This document shows, in pieces, positions 49,682-58,121 of a DNA stretch of 64,000 nt. The DNA is from Pseudobutyrivibrio ruminis DSM 9787 (lineage in GTDB: Bacteria; Bacillota; Clostridia; Lachnospirales; Lachnospiraceae). A program made the position numbers and the translations under genes. The stretch spans positions 62,001-126,000 of the forward strand of contig NZ_OBMR01000008.1 of NCBI RefSeq assembly GCF_900218035.1, written 5' to 3'. The notes under the pieces are model-generated. The model was not told the origin of the DNA and made no database searches. It was given only the letters and a program-made list of their open reading frames with translations. Numbering within the stretch: the first letter of the stretch is position 1; every line of letters starts with the position of its first letter.

Positions 49682-50635
49682 ATGAGAAAAAGAATTTTAT
49701 GTGTATTACTAACTTTAATAATGACAGCATCCCTTGCAGGATGTGGTAAATATAGCCAGTCTGAAATCGACCTTAGAGATCAGGGAATTGAGCAGATGGA
49801 TGCAGGAAACTACGAAGAAGCCATCACTCTTTTCGACCAGGCACTTGCCAAATCCATTGGTAAGGTTACTGATTTAGAGATAGACATTAACTATTACAAA
49901 GCAGCAGCTCAGTTCTCCGCAGGTTCATTTGACGATGCAGTAAAGACCTACACTTACCTTATCAAATATGATGGCGATAATTACGAGGCCTACTTCCTTA
50001 GAGGAAGCATTTATGCGACAGAAGGGGAAATCGGCGAGGCCATCACAGATTATGATGCTGCTGTAGCCATTGATGAAAAGAACTACCTATTATACATACA
50101 GATTTATGAAAACCTTAATTCTTTAGGTTACACGGATCAGGGATTGGTTTATTTAAACAATGCTTTGGATGTATCTGATAAATCAGCTAATGCAAAATAC
50201 TACAAAGGCCGAATATACTACATGCTTGGTCAAAACGCTGACGCGCAGGAATACCTTCAGGCAGCAGTTGATAAAGATATAATAGAAGCAAAGCTTTATC
50301 TGGCAAAGCTATATCAGGATTCTGGGGACTATGATTCAGCACAGACTCTGCTAGAAGAGTATGCTGCATCAGATGAAGTTACCAGCAGCGCTCTTGCAGC
50401 ACTAGGCGATATTGAGATGACAAATGGCAACTATGAAAACGCCTTAGGATACTATCAGGCAGGGTTGAGTCTGGATTCAATAGACAATATGTCTGAACTT
50501 ATGAAGGGACAGGTTGCAGCACTTGAAAAGCTGGAAAGATACTCAGAAGCTAAGGATGTGTTGACACAATATCTTGAGAGTTATCCAAATGACGAAGAGG
50601 CATCAAAAGAGTTAATATTCTTGGAGACAAGATAA
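49682..50635 (+). CDS. TPR-repeat lipoprotein
   Basis: 317-aa exported lipoprotein with lipobox LAGC (Cys21). Tetratricopeptide repeats fill the rest (about 25-310), for example GIEQMDAGNYEEAITLFDQAL, EAYFLRGSIYATEGEIGEAITDYDAAVA and SALAALGDIEMTNGNYENALGYY; I count about eight. It probably scaffolds protein contacts at the outer face of the membrane. I start it at the ATG at 49682 (MRKRILCVLL), as an in-frame ATG at 49673 lies within the -10 element. Confidence 0.85.
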   Translation: MRKRILCVLLTLIMTASLAGCGKYSQSEIDLRDQGIEQMDAGNYEEAITLFDQALAKSIGKVTDLEIDINYYKAAAQFSAGSFDDAVKTYTYLIKYDGDNYEAYFLRGSIYATEGEIGEAITDYDAAVAIDEKNYLLYIQIYENLNSLGYTDQGLVYLNNALDVSDKSANAKYYKGRIYYMLGQNADAQEYLQAAVDKDIIEAKLYLAKLYQDSGDYDSAQTLLEEYAASDEVTSSALAALGDIEMTNGNYENALGYYQAGLSLDSIDNMSELMKGQVAALEKLERYSEAKDVLTQYLESYPNDEEASKELIFLETR

Positions 50636-50642
50636 AATACGT

Positions 50643-50676
50643 AAAATGGGCACACTATATATGGTGTGTCCATTTT
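50643..50676 (+). terminator. Terminator after the TPR lipoprotein gene
   Basis: AAAATGG(G)CACAC (50643-50655) pairs with GTGTG(T)CCATTTT (50664-50676). Confidence 0.85.
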
Positions 50677-50684
50677 GTGTTAAA

Positions 50685-50786
50685 ATACCAAATATTGTGT
50701 GTGTTGAAACGTGATTCTACTTAGAAAATAATCAAATTATTGGAAGCAATTTAGGTAATTATGACGAAAAGCACAATATCTAGTCT
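50685..50786. promoter_or_regulatory. Two candidate NrdR boxes upstream of nrdD
   Basis: ATACCAAATATTGTGT (50685-50700) and GCACAATATCTAGTCT (50771-50786) each match 13 of 16 positions of the NrdR-box consensus acaCwAtATaTwGtgt. They start 86 nt apart. NrdR is the ATP/dATP-sensing repressor of ribonucleotide reductase genes. The rest of the 283-nt gap shows no other element. Confidence 0.55.
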
Positions 50787-50918
50787 TTTTAAATTGAATA
50801 TCACCCTATATTTTGATAACATATAAACAAGTCGAAAGTGCCTTGAAAGAAGGTGAAGGGGGAGTCCTTTTTTTGACATTATAAGGATACTAGAGAAAGG
50901 AATATTTGGTGAGTAGAA

Positions 50919-53300
50919 TTGTTTGATGTTGTAAAAAGAGATGGACAAGTCGCAGAATTCAATTTAGGCAAAATTAACGATGCGATAGCAAAGGCTTTTG
51001 AAGCTACTGGAAAGGAATACAACGACGATATTATCGGATTATTGTCGCTTAGAGTATCGGCTGATTTCCAGAACAAAATTAAAGAAAGCAAGATCTCGGT
51101 GGAGGATATTCAGGACTCAGTAGAAAACGTACTTGAGCAGACTGGATATACAGATGTTGCTAAGGCATATATTCTTTACAGAAAACAGCGTGAAAAGATG
51201 CGCAACATGAAATCTACAGTTCTCGATTACAAGAATGTTGTAGATAGCTATGTTAAGGTTGAGGACTGGAGAGTTAAGGAGAATTCCACAGTTACATATT
51301 CTGTAGGCGGTCTTATTCTTTCAAACTCTGGTGCAATCACAGCTAATTACTGGCTTTCAGAGATTTATGATGAGGAAATTGCACAGGCACACCGCAATGC
51401 AGATATCCACATTCATGATCTTTCTATGCTTACAGGTTATTGTGCAGGTTGGTCACTTAAGCAGCTTATTCAGGAGGGCTTAGGTGGAATCACAGGAAAG
51501 ATTACATCTGCTCCAGCAAAGCACCTTTCAGTACTTTGCAATCAGATGGTAAACTTCCTTGGTATCATGCAGAATGAGTGGGCTGGTGCTCAGGCATTCT
51601 CATCATTTGATACATATCTTGCACCATTTGTTAAGACAGACAACCTTTCATATCAGGAAGTTAAAAAGTGCCTTGAGGCATTTATATATGGTGTAAACAC
51701 TCCATCTCGTTGGGGTACACAGGCACCATTCTCAAACATCACTCTTGATTGGACAGTACCTAATGACTTGGCAGAGCTCCCAGCTATCGTAGGTGGCAAG
51801 GAGCAGGATTTCAAGTACAAGGATTGCAAGAAGGAAATGGATATGGTTAACAAGGCATTCCTTGAAATCATGATCGAAGGTGATGCTAACGGACGTGGTT
51901 TCCAGTATCCAATTCCTACATACTCTATCACTAGTGATTTTGATTGGTCTGATACAGAAAACAACAGACTATTATTCGAAATGACAGCAAAGTATGGTAC
52001 ACCATACTTCAGCAACTACATCAATTCCGATATGGAGCCAAGTGATGTTCGTTCTATGTGCTGCCGTCTTCGTCTTGATCTTCGTGAGCTTCGTAAGAAG
52101 TCAGGTGGATTCTTTGGTTCAGGCGAGAGCACAGGTTCTGTTGGTGTAGTTACAATCAATCTTCCTCGTATTGCATACCAGGCAAAGGATGAGGCAGATT
52201 TCTATGCTAGATTGGACAAGCTTATGGATATCAGCGCACGTTCTCTTAAGATTAAGCGTGGCGTTATCACAAAGCTTCTTGATGAGGGATTATACCCATA
52301 CACAAAGCGATACCTTGGAACATTCAACAACCACTTCTCTACAATCGGTCTTATCGGTATGAATGAAGTAGGTCTCAATGCCAACTGGCTTCGTGCAGAT
52401 ATGACTAGCAAGAAGACACAGGAGTTTGCAAAGGATGTCCTTAATCACATGCGTGAGCGTCTTTCTGATTATCAGGAGATGTACGGAGATCTTTACAACC
52501 TTGAGGCTACACCAGCTGAGTCAACAACATACCGTTTTGCAAAGCATGATAGAGAGCAGTTCCCAGATATCATCACAGCAGGTAAAGAAGGTGACACACC
52601 ATTCTATACAAACAGCTCACACATGCCAGTAGAGTACACATCAGACATCTTTGATGCTCTTGATGTTCAGGATGAGCTCCAGACACTTTACACATCTGGA
52701 ACAGTATTCCATGCATTTATTGGTGAGAAGCTTCCTACATGGGAATCAGCAGCAAATCTTGTACGTAAGATCGCTGAAAACTACAAGCTTCCATACTACA
52801 CATTATCTCCAACATACTCAGTATGTAAGGACCATGGCTACATCGCTGGCGAGCACTACACATGCCCACACTGTGGCAAGACAGCAGAAGTTTACAGCCG
52901 TATCACTGGCTACTATCGTCCAGTACAGAACTGGAACGAGGGCAAGACACAGGAATACAAGAACCGTAAGCTTTACGATATTGCTGGCTCTGTATGCCGT
53001 CGTGCTGGAGAAAAGCAGGCAGCAAAGGCTGAACAGCCTGAAATCAACCTTGAGGTAGTTTCAGAGGAGCCTACAACAGGTGTTAAATACCTCTTCACTA
53101 CAAAGACATGTCCAAACTGCGCAAGAGCAAAGGAAATCCTTGAGGATGAGGATTATATCCTTGTTGATGCAGAAGAGCAGGTAGATATGACAAAGAAATA
53201 TGGTGTTATGCAGGCACCTACTCTTGTAGTAGTTAACGGCGATGATGTTAAACGTTATGCTAACGCAAGCAACATCCAGAAGTACGTTGATGAGAACTAA
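50919..53300 (+). CDS. nrdD: Anaerobic (class III) ribonucleotide reductase fused to a glutaredoxin-like domain
   Basis: Makes deoxyribonucleoside triphosphates without oxygen (793 aa). An N-terminal ATP-cone (about 1-90, FDVVKRDGQVAEFNLGKI) is followed by the ten-stranded barrel. A zinc site lies near the end of the barrel (CKDHGYIAGEHYTCPHCG). The glycyl-radical loop is RITGYYRPVQNWNEG (about 662). Unusually, the last 80 residues form a glutaredoxin/thioredoxin-like domain with TTKTCPNC and QAPTLVVVNG. The start is a TTG with GGTGAG 5 nt upstream. The activase nrdG is not adjacent. Confidence 0.92.
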   Translation: MFDVVKRDGQVAEFNLGKINDAIAKAFEATGKEYNDDIIGLLSLRVSADFQNKIKESKISVEDIQDSVENVLEQTGYTDVAKAYILYRKQREKMRNMKSTVLDYKNVVDSYVKVEDWRVKENSTVTYSVGGLILSNSGAITANYWLSEIYDEEIAQAHRNADIHIHDLSMLTGYCAGWSLKQLIQEGLGGITGKITSAPAKHLSVLCNQMVNFLGIMQNEWAGAQAFSSFDTYLAPFVKTDNLSYQEVKKCLEAFIYGVNTPSRWGTQAPFSNITLDWTVPNDLAELPAIVGGKEQDFKYKDCKKEMDMVNKAFLEIMIEGDANGRGFQYPIPTYSITSDFDWSDTENNRLLFEMTAKYGTPYFSNYINSDMEPSDVRSMCCRLRLDLRELRKKSGGFFGSGESTGSVGVVTINLPRIAYQAKDEADFYARLDKLMDISARSLKIKRGVITKLLDEGLYPYTKRYLGTFNNHFSTIGLIGMNEVGLNANWLRADMTSKKTQEFAKDVLNHMRERLSDYQEMYGDLYNLEATPAESTTYRFAKHDREQFPDIITAGKEGDTPFYTNSSHMPVEYTSDIFDALDVQDELQTLYTSGTVFHAFIGEKLPTWESAANLVRKIAENYKLPYYTLSPTYSVCKDHGYIAGEHYTCPHCGKTAEVYSRITGYYRPVQNWNEGKTQEYKNRKLYDIAGSVCRRAGEKQAAKAEQPEINLEVVSEEPTTGVKYLFTTKTCPNCARAKEILEDEDYILVDAEEQVDMTKKYGVMQAPTLVVVNGDDVKRYANASNIQKYVDEN

Positions 53301-53317
53301 ATAAAGATTTTAAAATG

Positions 53318-53356
53318 AAAAATACTCTTATGGCAAGCCATAAGAGTATTTTTTTG
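53318..53356 (+). terminator. Terminator after nrdD
   Basis: AATACTCTTATGG (53321-53333) and CCATAAGAGTATT (53338-53350) form a 13-bp perfect stem followed by a T-run. Confidence 0.9.
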
Positions 53357-53393
53357 TTATTATAGGTTTAGTTTAAAAATAGGGAGAAGGAAA

Positions 53394-55370
53394 ATGGAAT
53401 ACGGGTTTAAGGAGTACAAGAAGGCTGAGATAAAACGTAATCATCTCAACTTAGGGCAGGTTAGAGCAGATGGAAGTAGCTATCAGGTAAATAGCTTGTA
53501 CCTTGAGAAGGATGGCAAGCCTTGGATTGGAATAATGGGGGAGTTTCACTTTGTGCGATATCCTCGTAGTGACTGGGAGATGGAGCTGGCCAAGATGAAG
53601 GCTGGCGGAATCACAACTGTGGCTTTTTACGTGTTTTGGATTTATCACGAGGAGATAGAAGGGCAGTATGATTTTACTGGAGACCGAGATCTGCGATATT
53701 TTGTAGAGCTGTGCCAAAAACTAGGTCTTACTGTGATGCTAAGAATTGGACCATGGGCCCATGGAGAGGTTAGAAATGGTGGCTTCCCCGATTGGCTTTT
53801 GAAAAAGGGATTCAAGCTGAGAACAAATGACGCTGGATATTTGGAATGTGTCAGAGGCTGGTATTCAAAGATTTATGAGCAGGTGCAGGGGCTTTTCTTC
53901 AAAGACGGTGGCCCTATTATAGGTATTCAGATTGAAAATGAGCTTGTAGATCAGTGTGAACACTTAGGAAAGCTCAAGGAAATAGCTGTTTCAATTGGTT
54001 TTGATGTGCCTATTTGGACTGTGACAGGATGGGATAGATTGTACGGAGCAAAGTTTCCAGTAAAGGAATTTCTGCCAGTGTTTGGTGGATATGTGGATGC
54101 GCCATGGCTAGATCATACAAAGCCGCTTCCTCCATCACATCACTTCACATTTAATACCATCAGAAATGATGCTGCCATAGGTGTAGATTTGATTAGTGAA
54201 ACAGATGACGAGGGCTGGAGACTTCCTTATGAGGATTATCCATTTGCTACTTGTGAGCTAGGTAGCGGGCTTCCTACTTCGTATATACGTAGGCCTTATG
54301 TGGCACCAATGGATGCCTATGCACTTAGCCTGGTAAAGCTAGGATGCGGAAATAATCTGGTAGGTTACTACATGTATCATGGGGGCACTAACAAGCTTGG
54401 TACGCTTTCCACATTGCATGAAAGCAAGGCTACCGGATATCCTAATGATTATGCAATCTTGAATTACGATTTCATGACTTGCATTGGTCAGTATGGCCAG
54501 CTCAGGGATCAATACAGACTTTGTAATTTGCTTCACATGTTTATAAATGATTTTGGTGATATTCTGGCACCAATGGAGCATGTAGGAAGTCAGACTTTTG
54601 TGGAAGCTGATGATGCAGATAGCCTAAGATATGCTATGCGTACTGATGGACACAGTGGTTTTGTGTTTATAAATCATCATCAGAGAAGCTTGAAGCTAAA
54701 TGACGTTAAGGATGTGGTGATAGACACTGGAAATGTAAAGTTCCCACAGTTTGATGTAAAAGGCGATGTGGCATTTATTCTGCCATTTAATCTATCATTT
54801 TCAAATCATAATATAGACTACGCTACAGCTCAATTGCTTTGCAAAGTCGATAATACTCTGTTCTTTGCAGCAGTGCCTGGGGTAAAGCCTGAGTATTCTG
54901 TGGATGGACAGGTGATTGCGGTGGATGCTTCTACCCATGTAAGCCATGACCAGATAGGAGATTTAACTATAGTCACTATTCCATGGGAGGTTGCGTTATA
55001 TTTGCGAAAAGTGGATGGAAAAGTCTTTGTTGAAAGAAAAATAAACAAGGGAATATGCCACACAGAATTAACCATTGAGGACAGTGTTTATACACCTGAG
55101 CTGGATTATCCAGAGGAGTTTTCAGTATGTGTTGGAAAAGAGCTTTTATGCAAAAAGCTAACTGTGGATAGCCTGGACGGAATGGTTTCTATCAAGCTGG
55201 AATTTGATGTGGCACAGATTATTGCAGATGGAAAGCTGGTGGCTGACTGCTATTACTACGGCAAGCCATGGGAGATTCCTGCATCACTAATTTATGGCAA
55301 AGAATCCTACATGGTTTACACACCTTTGAATAAAGAAGTCTATATGGATTTTGATGAAAGCTTGAAGTAA
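53394..55370 (+). CDS. GH35-like beta-galactosidase
   Basis: 658-aa intracellular glycosidase. The TIM barrel (about 30-370) begins GEFHFVRYPRSDWEMELAKMK and has LRIGPWAHGEVRNGGFPDWL. The acid/base Glu is in IIGIQIENELVD (about 182). A second conserved acid occurs in FATCELGSGL (about 287), where GH35 normally places its nucleophile. The C-terminal 280 residues are beta-rich. The family is clear but the subtype is divergent, so the substrate could be a plant galactoside other than lactose. GGGAGAAGG precedes the ATG. Confidence 0.8.
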   Translation: MEYGFKEYKKAEIKRNHLNLGQVRADGSSYQVNSLYLEKDGKPWIGIMGEFHFVRYPRSDWEMELAKMKAGGITTVAFYVFWIYHEEIEGQYDFTGDRDLRYFVELCQKLGLTVMLRIGPWAHGEVRNGGFPDWLLKKGFKLRTNDAGYLECVRGWYSKIYEQVQGLFFKDGGPIIGIQIENELVDQCEHLGKLKEIAVSIGFDVPIWTVTGWDRLYGAKFPVKEFLPVFGGYVDAPWLDHTKPLPPSHHFTFNTIRNDAAIGVDLISETDDEGWRLPYEDYPFATCELGSGLPTSYIRRPYVAPMDAYALSLVKLGCGNNLVGYYMYHGGTNKLGTLSTLHESKATGYPNDYAILNYDFMTCIGQYGQLRDQYRLCNLLHMFINDFGDILAPMEHVGSQTFVEADDADSLRYAMRTDGHSGFVFINHHQRSLKLNDVKDVVIDTGNVKFPQFDVKGDVAFILPFNLSFSNHNIDYATAQLLCKVDNTLFFAAVPGVKPEYSVDGQVIAVDASTHVSHDQIGDLTIVTIPWEVALYLRKVDGKVFVERKINKGICHTELTIEDSVYTPELDYPEEFSVCVGKELLCKKLTVDSLDGMVSIKLEFDVAQIIADGKLVADCYYYGKPWEIPASLIYGKESYMVYTPLNKEVYMDFDESLK

Positions 55371-55420
55371 CAAAAAGTTTTCAAAAATTTAATATTTGCT
55401 TTATTGTATTTGGGAAAAGT

Positions 55421-55461
55421 AATAGTTACTATTTTTATAGTGACTATTATTTTTTTATAAT
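55421..55461 (+). terminator. Terminator after the GH35-like gene, overlapped by the next promoter's -10
   Basis: AATAGTTACT (55421-55430) and AGTGACTATT (55439-55448) pair with one G-T, followed by ATTTTTTT. The T-run leads directly into TATAAT (55456-55461), the likely -10 of the next gene, whose ATG is 14 nt further on. Confidence 0.7.
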
Positions 55462-55475
55462 CTGTGGAGCATAAT

Positions 55476-57101
55476 ATGGATAACGTAATCGATTATATAA
55501 AATGGTACAAAGACTACTCATTTCAGGATAAGCCACTTACAGAGGTGGACAACTTTATCCTGTGTAAGCTTGCATATCTGATACTTGAGGATGTAAAGCT
55601 CGACAAGCCTAGACCATTTAGAGATGTTGTTTATGAAGTGATTGCCAAAACTGGAATCCAGGGTACATTCTATGGCAAAGAAGAAATCGTTACATTAGCT
55701 GCTGATTCTAAAAGGTATGGAGAAATGCTTTTAGTAAAGCATGAGGACGTATTGGATGAATCAATATCAGCCCAGTTTTCCGCTATGACCTTTGATTTAA
55801 CAGATGAAATCAGATTCGTTGCATACCGTGGAACGGACGATACCATGGCAGGCTGGAAGGAAGATTTCATGATAAGCTTTACTGAGACTGAGGCACAAAA
55901 GAAAGCCTTAGCTTATTTGGAAGAATCCTTCGATGAAAAGCACCAGGTAATAGTGGCAGGTCACAGCAAAGGTGCCAATCTTGCACTTTATGCTTCTACA
56001 CATATTTCAGACGAATATCAAAAGTGGATTCAGCATGTATATTTAGATGACGGGCCAGGACTTTGCCCAGAAGTATGCGATAAATCATGTGTTTCAAAAA
56101 TCAAGGATAAAGCAACTCGATATGTTCCAGAGTATTCCATCTTTGGACAGCTGTTTGAGGAGCATGATATTCCACAGGTAATAGTAAAGAGTACAAATGA
56201 AGGCATCATGCAGCATGACCCTACATCCTGGGCAGTTGATCATGGACATGCCTTTTTAAGCGATGGATTTGATCCGGGATGTGTTTTTATAAATCAGGTA
56301 CTCAATCAGTGGATTGAAAGTGTTAACAATACTAAGCGAACAAGCTTTGTTAACGACCTATTTAATGCTATCGACAAGGCAGGCATTAAAACAACCAGTC
56401 AGGTAGTGGCGAAGGGGCCTTTCGCCATAGAAAAGATTATGATTGAGCTTTTAGCTCTTGATAAAGATACTGTAAAGACCTTTATGAAGTTGCCTATCAC
56501 AGCTGCTTTAGATAAAGCGCCAGATGAAAAGAAGGCTAAAAAGATAAAGGAAGAGATTAAAAAGAAGGATTGGCTTCCTTATCTGGGAATGATTCTGTGT
56601 AGTGTAGTTCTGTTCATTATTCCAGAATATATTTTACAGACAGCCATTAGCTTGGCGTTGTTTGCAGTAATTGTGTTTGAAGTAGCCGTTACCATTAGGC
56701 ACCTATACAAGGCAAAGTGGAATCTGCAGGAAGAATCTGCAAGAGTATATATATGTCTTGGAATGGTTGGTGTATACGCTATGCTTCTTGTAAAAGAAGA
56801 TGCTATTTTCTTGATAGGTAGTGCAGTAATTGGCGTATCATTTTTAGCTTGGGCCTACCGCAATGCAATTGCTTTCCGAAATCTTTGTGAGAAAACAGAA
56901 AAGAAGGAAAGACGTGGGGAAAAGATAAAGCTTATAGCTGAAATTTCTATCCTCATTATATTGGGAGGATTCATTTTGGTAGCGCCAAAGGATACTTTGG
57001 GATGGTATATGGTATTTCTTGGAATTGTGTTACTTACCGACGGAATTATCAATCTTATAATGATATTTAACAGAATTTTAACATCAAGACGTACTATTTA
57101 A
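55476..57101 (+). CDS. DUF2974 lipase-like protein with C-terminal membrane (DUF308-like) region
   Basis: 541-aa protein. The N-terminal alpha/beta-hydrolase-like DUF2974 domain (about 1-260) has the nucleophile elbow VAGHSKGANLALYAST (Ser about 164), RFVAYRGTDDTMAGWKEDF and a likely His in DHGHAFLSDG. A charged linker (about 340-365) leads to a C-terminal block of about six membrane segments resembling DUF308 repeats. The Mbeg1-like N-terminal family is widespread in Lachnospiraceae but its substrate is unknown. I start at 55476 behind GTGGAGC; the in-frame 55464 start lies within the promoter. Confidence 0.8.
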   Translation: MDNVIDYIKWYKDYSFQDKPLTEVDNFILCKLAYLILEDVKLDKPRPFRDVVYEVIAKTGIQGTFYGKEEIVTLAADSKRYGEMLLVKHEDVLDESISAQFSAMTFDLTDEIRFVAYRGTDDTMAGWKEDFMISFTETEAQKKALAYLEESFDEKHQVIVAGHSKGANLALYASTHISDEYQKWIQHVYLDDGPGLCPEVCDKSCVSKIKDKATRYVPEYSIFGQLFEEHDIPQVIVKSTNEGIMQHDPTSWAVDHGHAFLSDGFDPGCVFINQVLNQWIESVNNTKRTSFVNDLFNAIDKAGIKTTSQVVAKGPFAIEKIMIELLALDKDTVKTFMKLPITAALDKAPDEKKAKKIKEEIKKKDWLPYLGMILCSVVLFIIPEYILQTAISLALFAVIVFEVAVTIRHLYKAKWNLQEESARVYICLGMVGVYAMLLVKEDAIFLIGSAVIGVSFLAWAYRNAIAFRNLCEKTEKKERRGEKIKLIAEISILIILGGFILVAPKDTLGWYMVFLGIVLLTDGIINLIMIFNRILTSRRTI

Positions 57102-57161
57102 TTTTACAAAATTGAATTTAGATGTTAGAATATATGTCGTGAATAAAATTGAAAACATACC

Positions 57162-57192
57162 TTGACCTAAAGTTAACTTTAGGAAGTATTAT
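57162..57192 (+). promoter_or_regulatory. MerR-type promoter (19-bp spacer with central palindrome)
   Basis: TTGACC (57162-57167) and TATTAT (57187-57192) are separated by 19 nt, the long spacer typical of MerR-controlled promoters. A perfect 18-bp palindrome, CCTAAAGTTAACTTTAGG (57166-57183), fills the spacer. No MerR gene lies in the window, so the regulator acts from elsewhere. Confidence 0.8.
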
Positions 57193-57219
57193 AAGTATGA
57201 ATTCGGAGGTTATAGCAAT

Positions 57220-58104
57220 ATGAAGGAATATAGACAGGAATTTTTCAAGGGTGAAAGAGCTCTCTATGCAGCAGAGGATGCTGTTATTTACGATTCAATC
57301 TTTGATGAGGGCGAGTCACCATTAAAGGAAAGCAAGAATATAGAGGTATACCACTCTCAGTTTAAGTGGAAGTATCCAATTTGGTATTCAAACAATGTAA
57401 AGGTAGAAAACTGTAACTGGTTCGAGATGGCTCGTTCTGGTGTATGGTACACAAATAACATCGAAATCAAGAATTCTCTTATCACAGCTCCAAAGAATTT
57501 CAGAAGATGTGATGGAGTAACGCTTGATAATGTAGACCTTACAAATGCAGAAGAAACATTCTGGATGTGTAAGAACATCAATCTTAAGGATGTTACAGCA
57601 AAGGGACATTACTTTGCTATGAACTCTGAGAACATCGAAATTGATAATCTCAGACTTGATGGTAACTATTCATTTGATGGTGGCAAGAATATCACTATCA
57701 GAAATTCAGTTATCCTTTCAAAGGATGCATTCTGGAATACAGAGAATGTTACTGTATATGATTCATACATTTGTGGTGAGTATCTTGGATGGAATGCTAA
57801 GAATCTTACTTTTGTAAATTGTACTATCGAGAGTCTCCAGGGACTTTGCTACATAGACAATCTTACAATGAAGAATTGCAAGCTTATCAATACAACACTT
57901 TCATTTGAGTTTGCAAAGAATATCGATGCAGAGATTACAAACAAGATTGACAGCGTATTTAACCCAATCAGCGGTACTATTTCAGCACCTGAGATTGAAA
58001 CATTGATTGTAGAGAAGGATTTCGTTGATCCTGAAAAGACTACAATCAAGTGTCAGGCAGTAGGTAAAAAGGAAGAAATCGTAGAGTGGAGAATTCATAA
58101 TTAA
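57220..58104 (+). CDS. DUF3737 family protein, right-handed beta-helix-like
   Basis: 294-aa cytosolic protein. Repeats of about 20 residues with the pattern (Asn/Lys)-(Ile/Val)-x-(Ile/Val)-x-(Asn/Asp)-(Ser/Cys) run from residue 30 to 250, for example NIEVYHSQFKWKYPIWYSNN and NIEIKNSLITAPKNFRRCDG. This is the look of a parallel beta-helix. DUF3737 genes are often under MerR-type control, which fits the promoter here. Function unknown. CGGAGG precedes the ATG. The aminotransferase gene follows after 17 nt, so both share the promoter. Confidence 0.85.
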   Translation: MKEYRQEFFKGERALYAAEDAVIYDSIFDEGESPLKESKNIEVYHSQFKWKYPIWYSNNVKVENCNWFEMARSGVWYTNNIEIKNSLITAPKNFRRCDGVTLDNVDLTNAEETFWMCKNINLKDVTAKGHYFAMNSENIEIDNLRLDGNYSFDGGKNITIRNSVILSKDAFWNTENVTVYDSYICGEYLGWNAKNLTFVNCTIESLQGLCYIDNLTMKNCKLINTTLSFEFAKNIDAEITNKIDSVFNPISGTISAPEIETLIVEKDFVDPEKTTIKCQAVGKKEEIVEWRIHN

Positions 58105-58121
58105 GAAAAATTAGGAGTATT

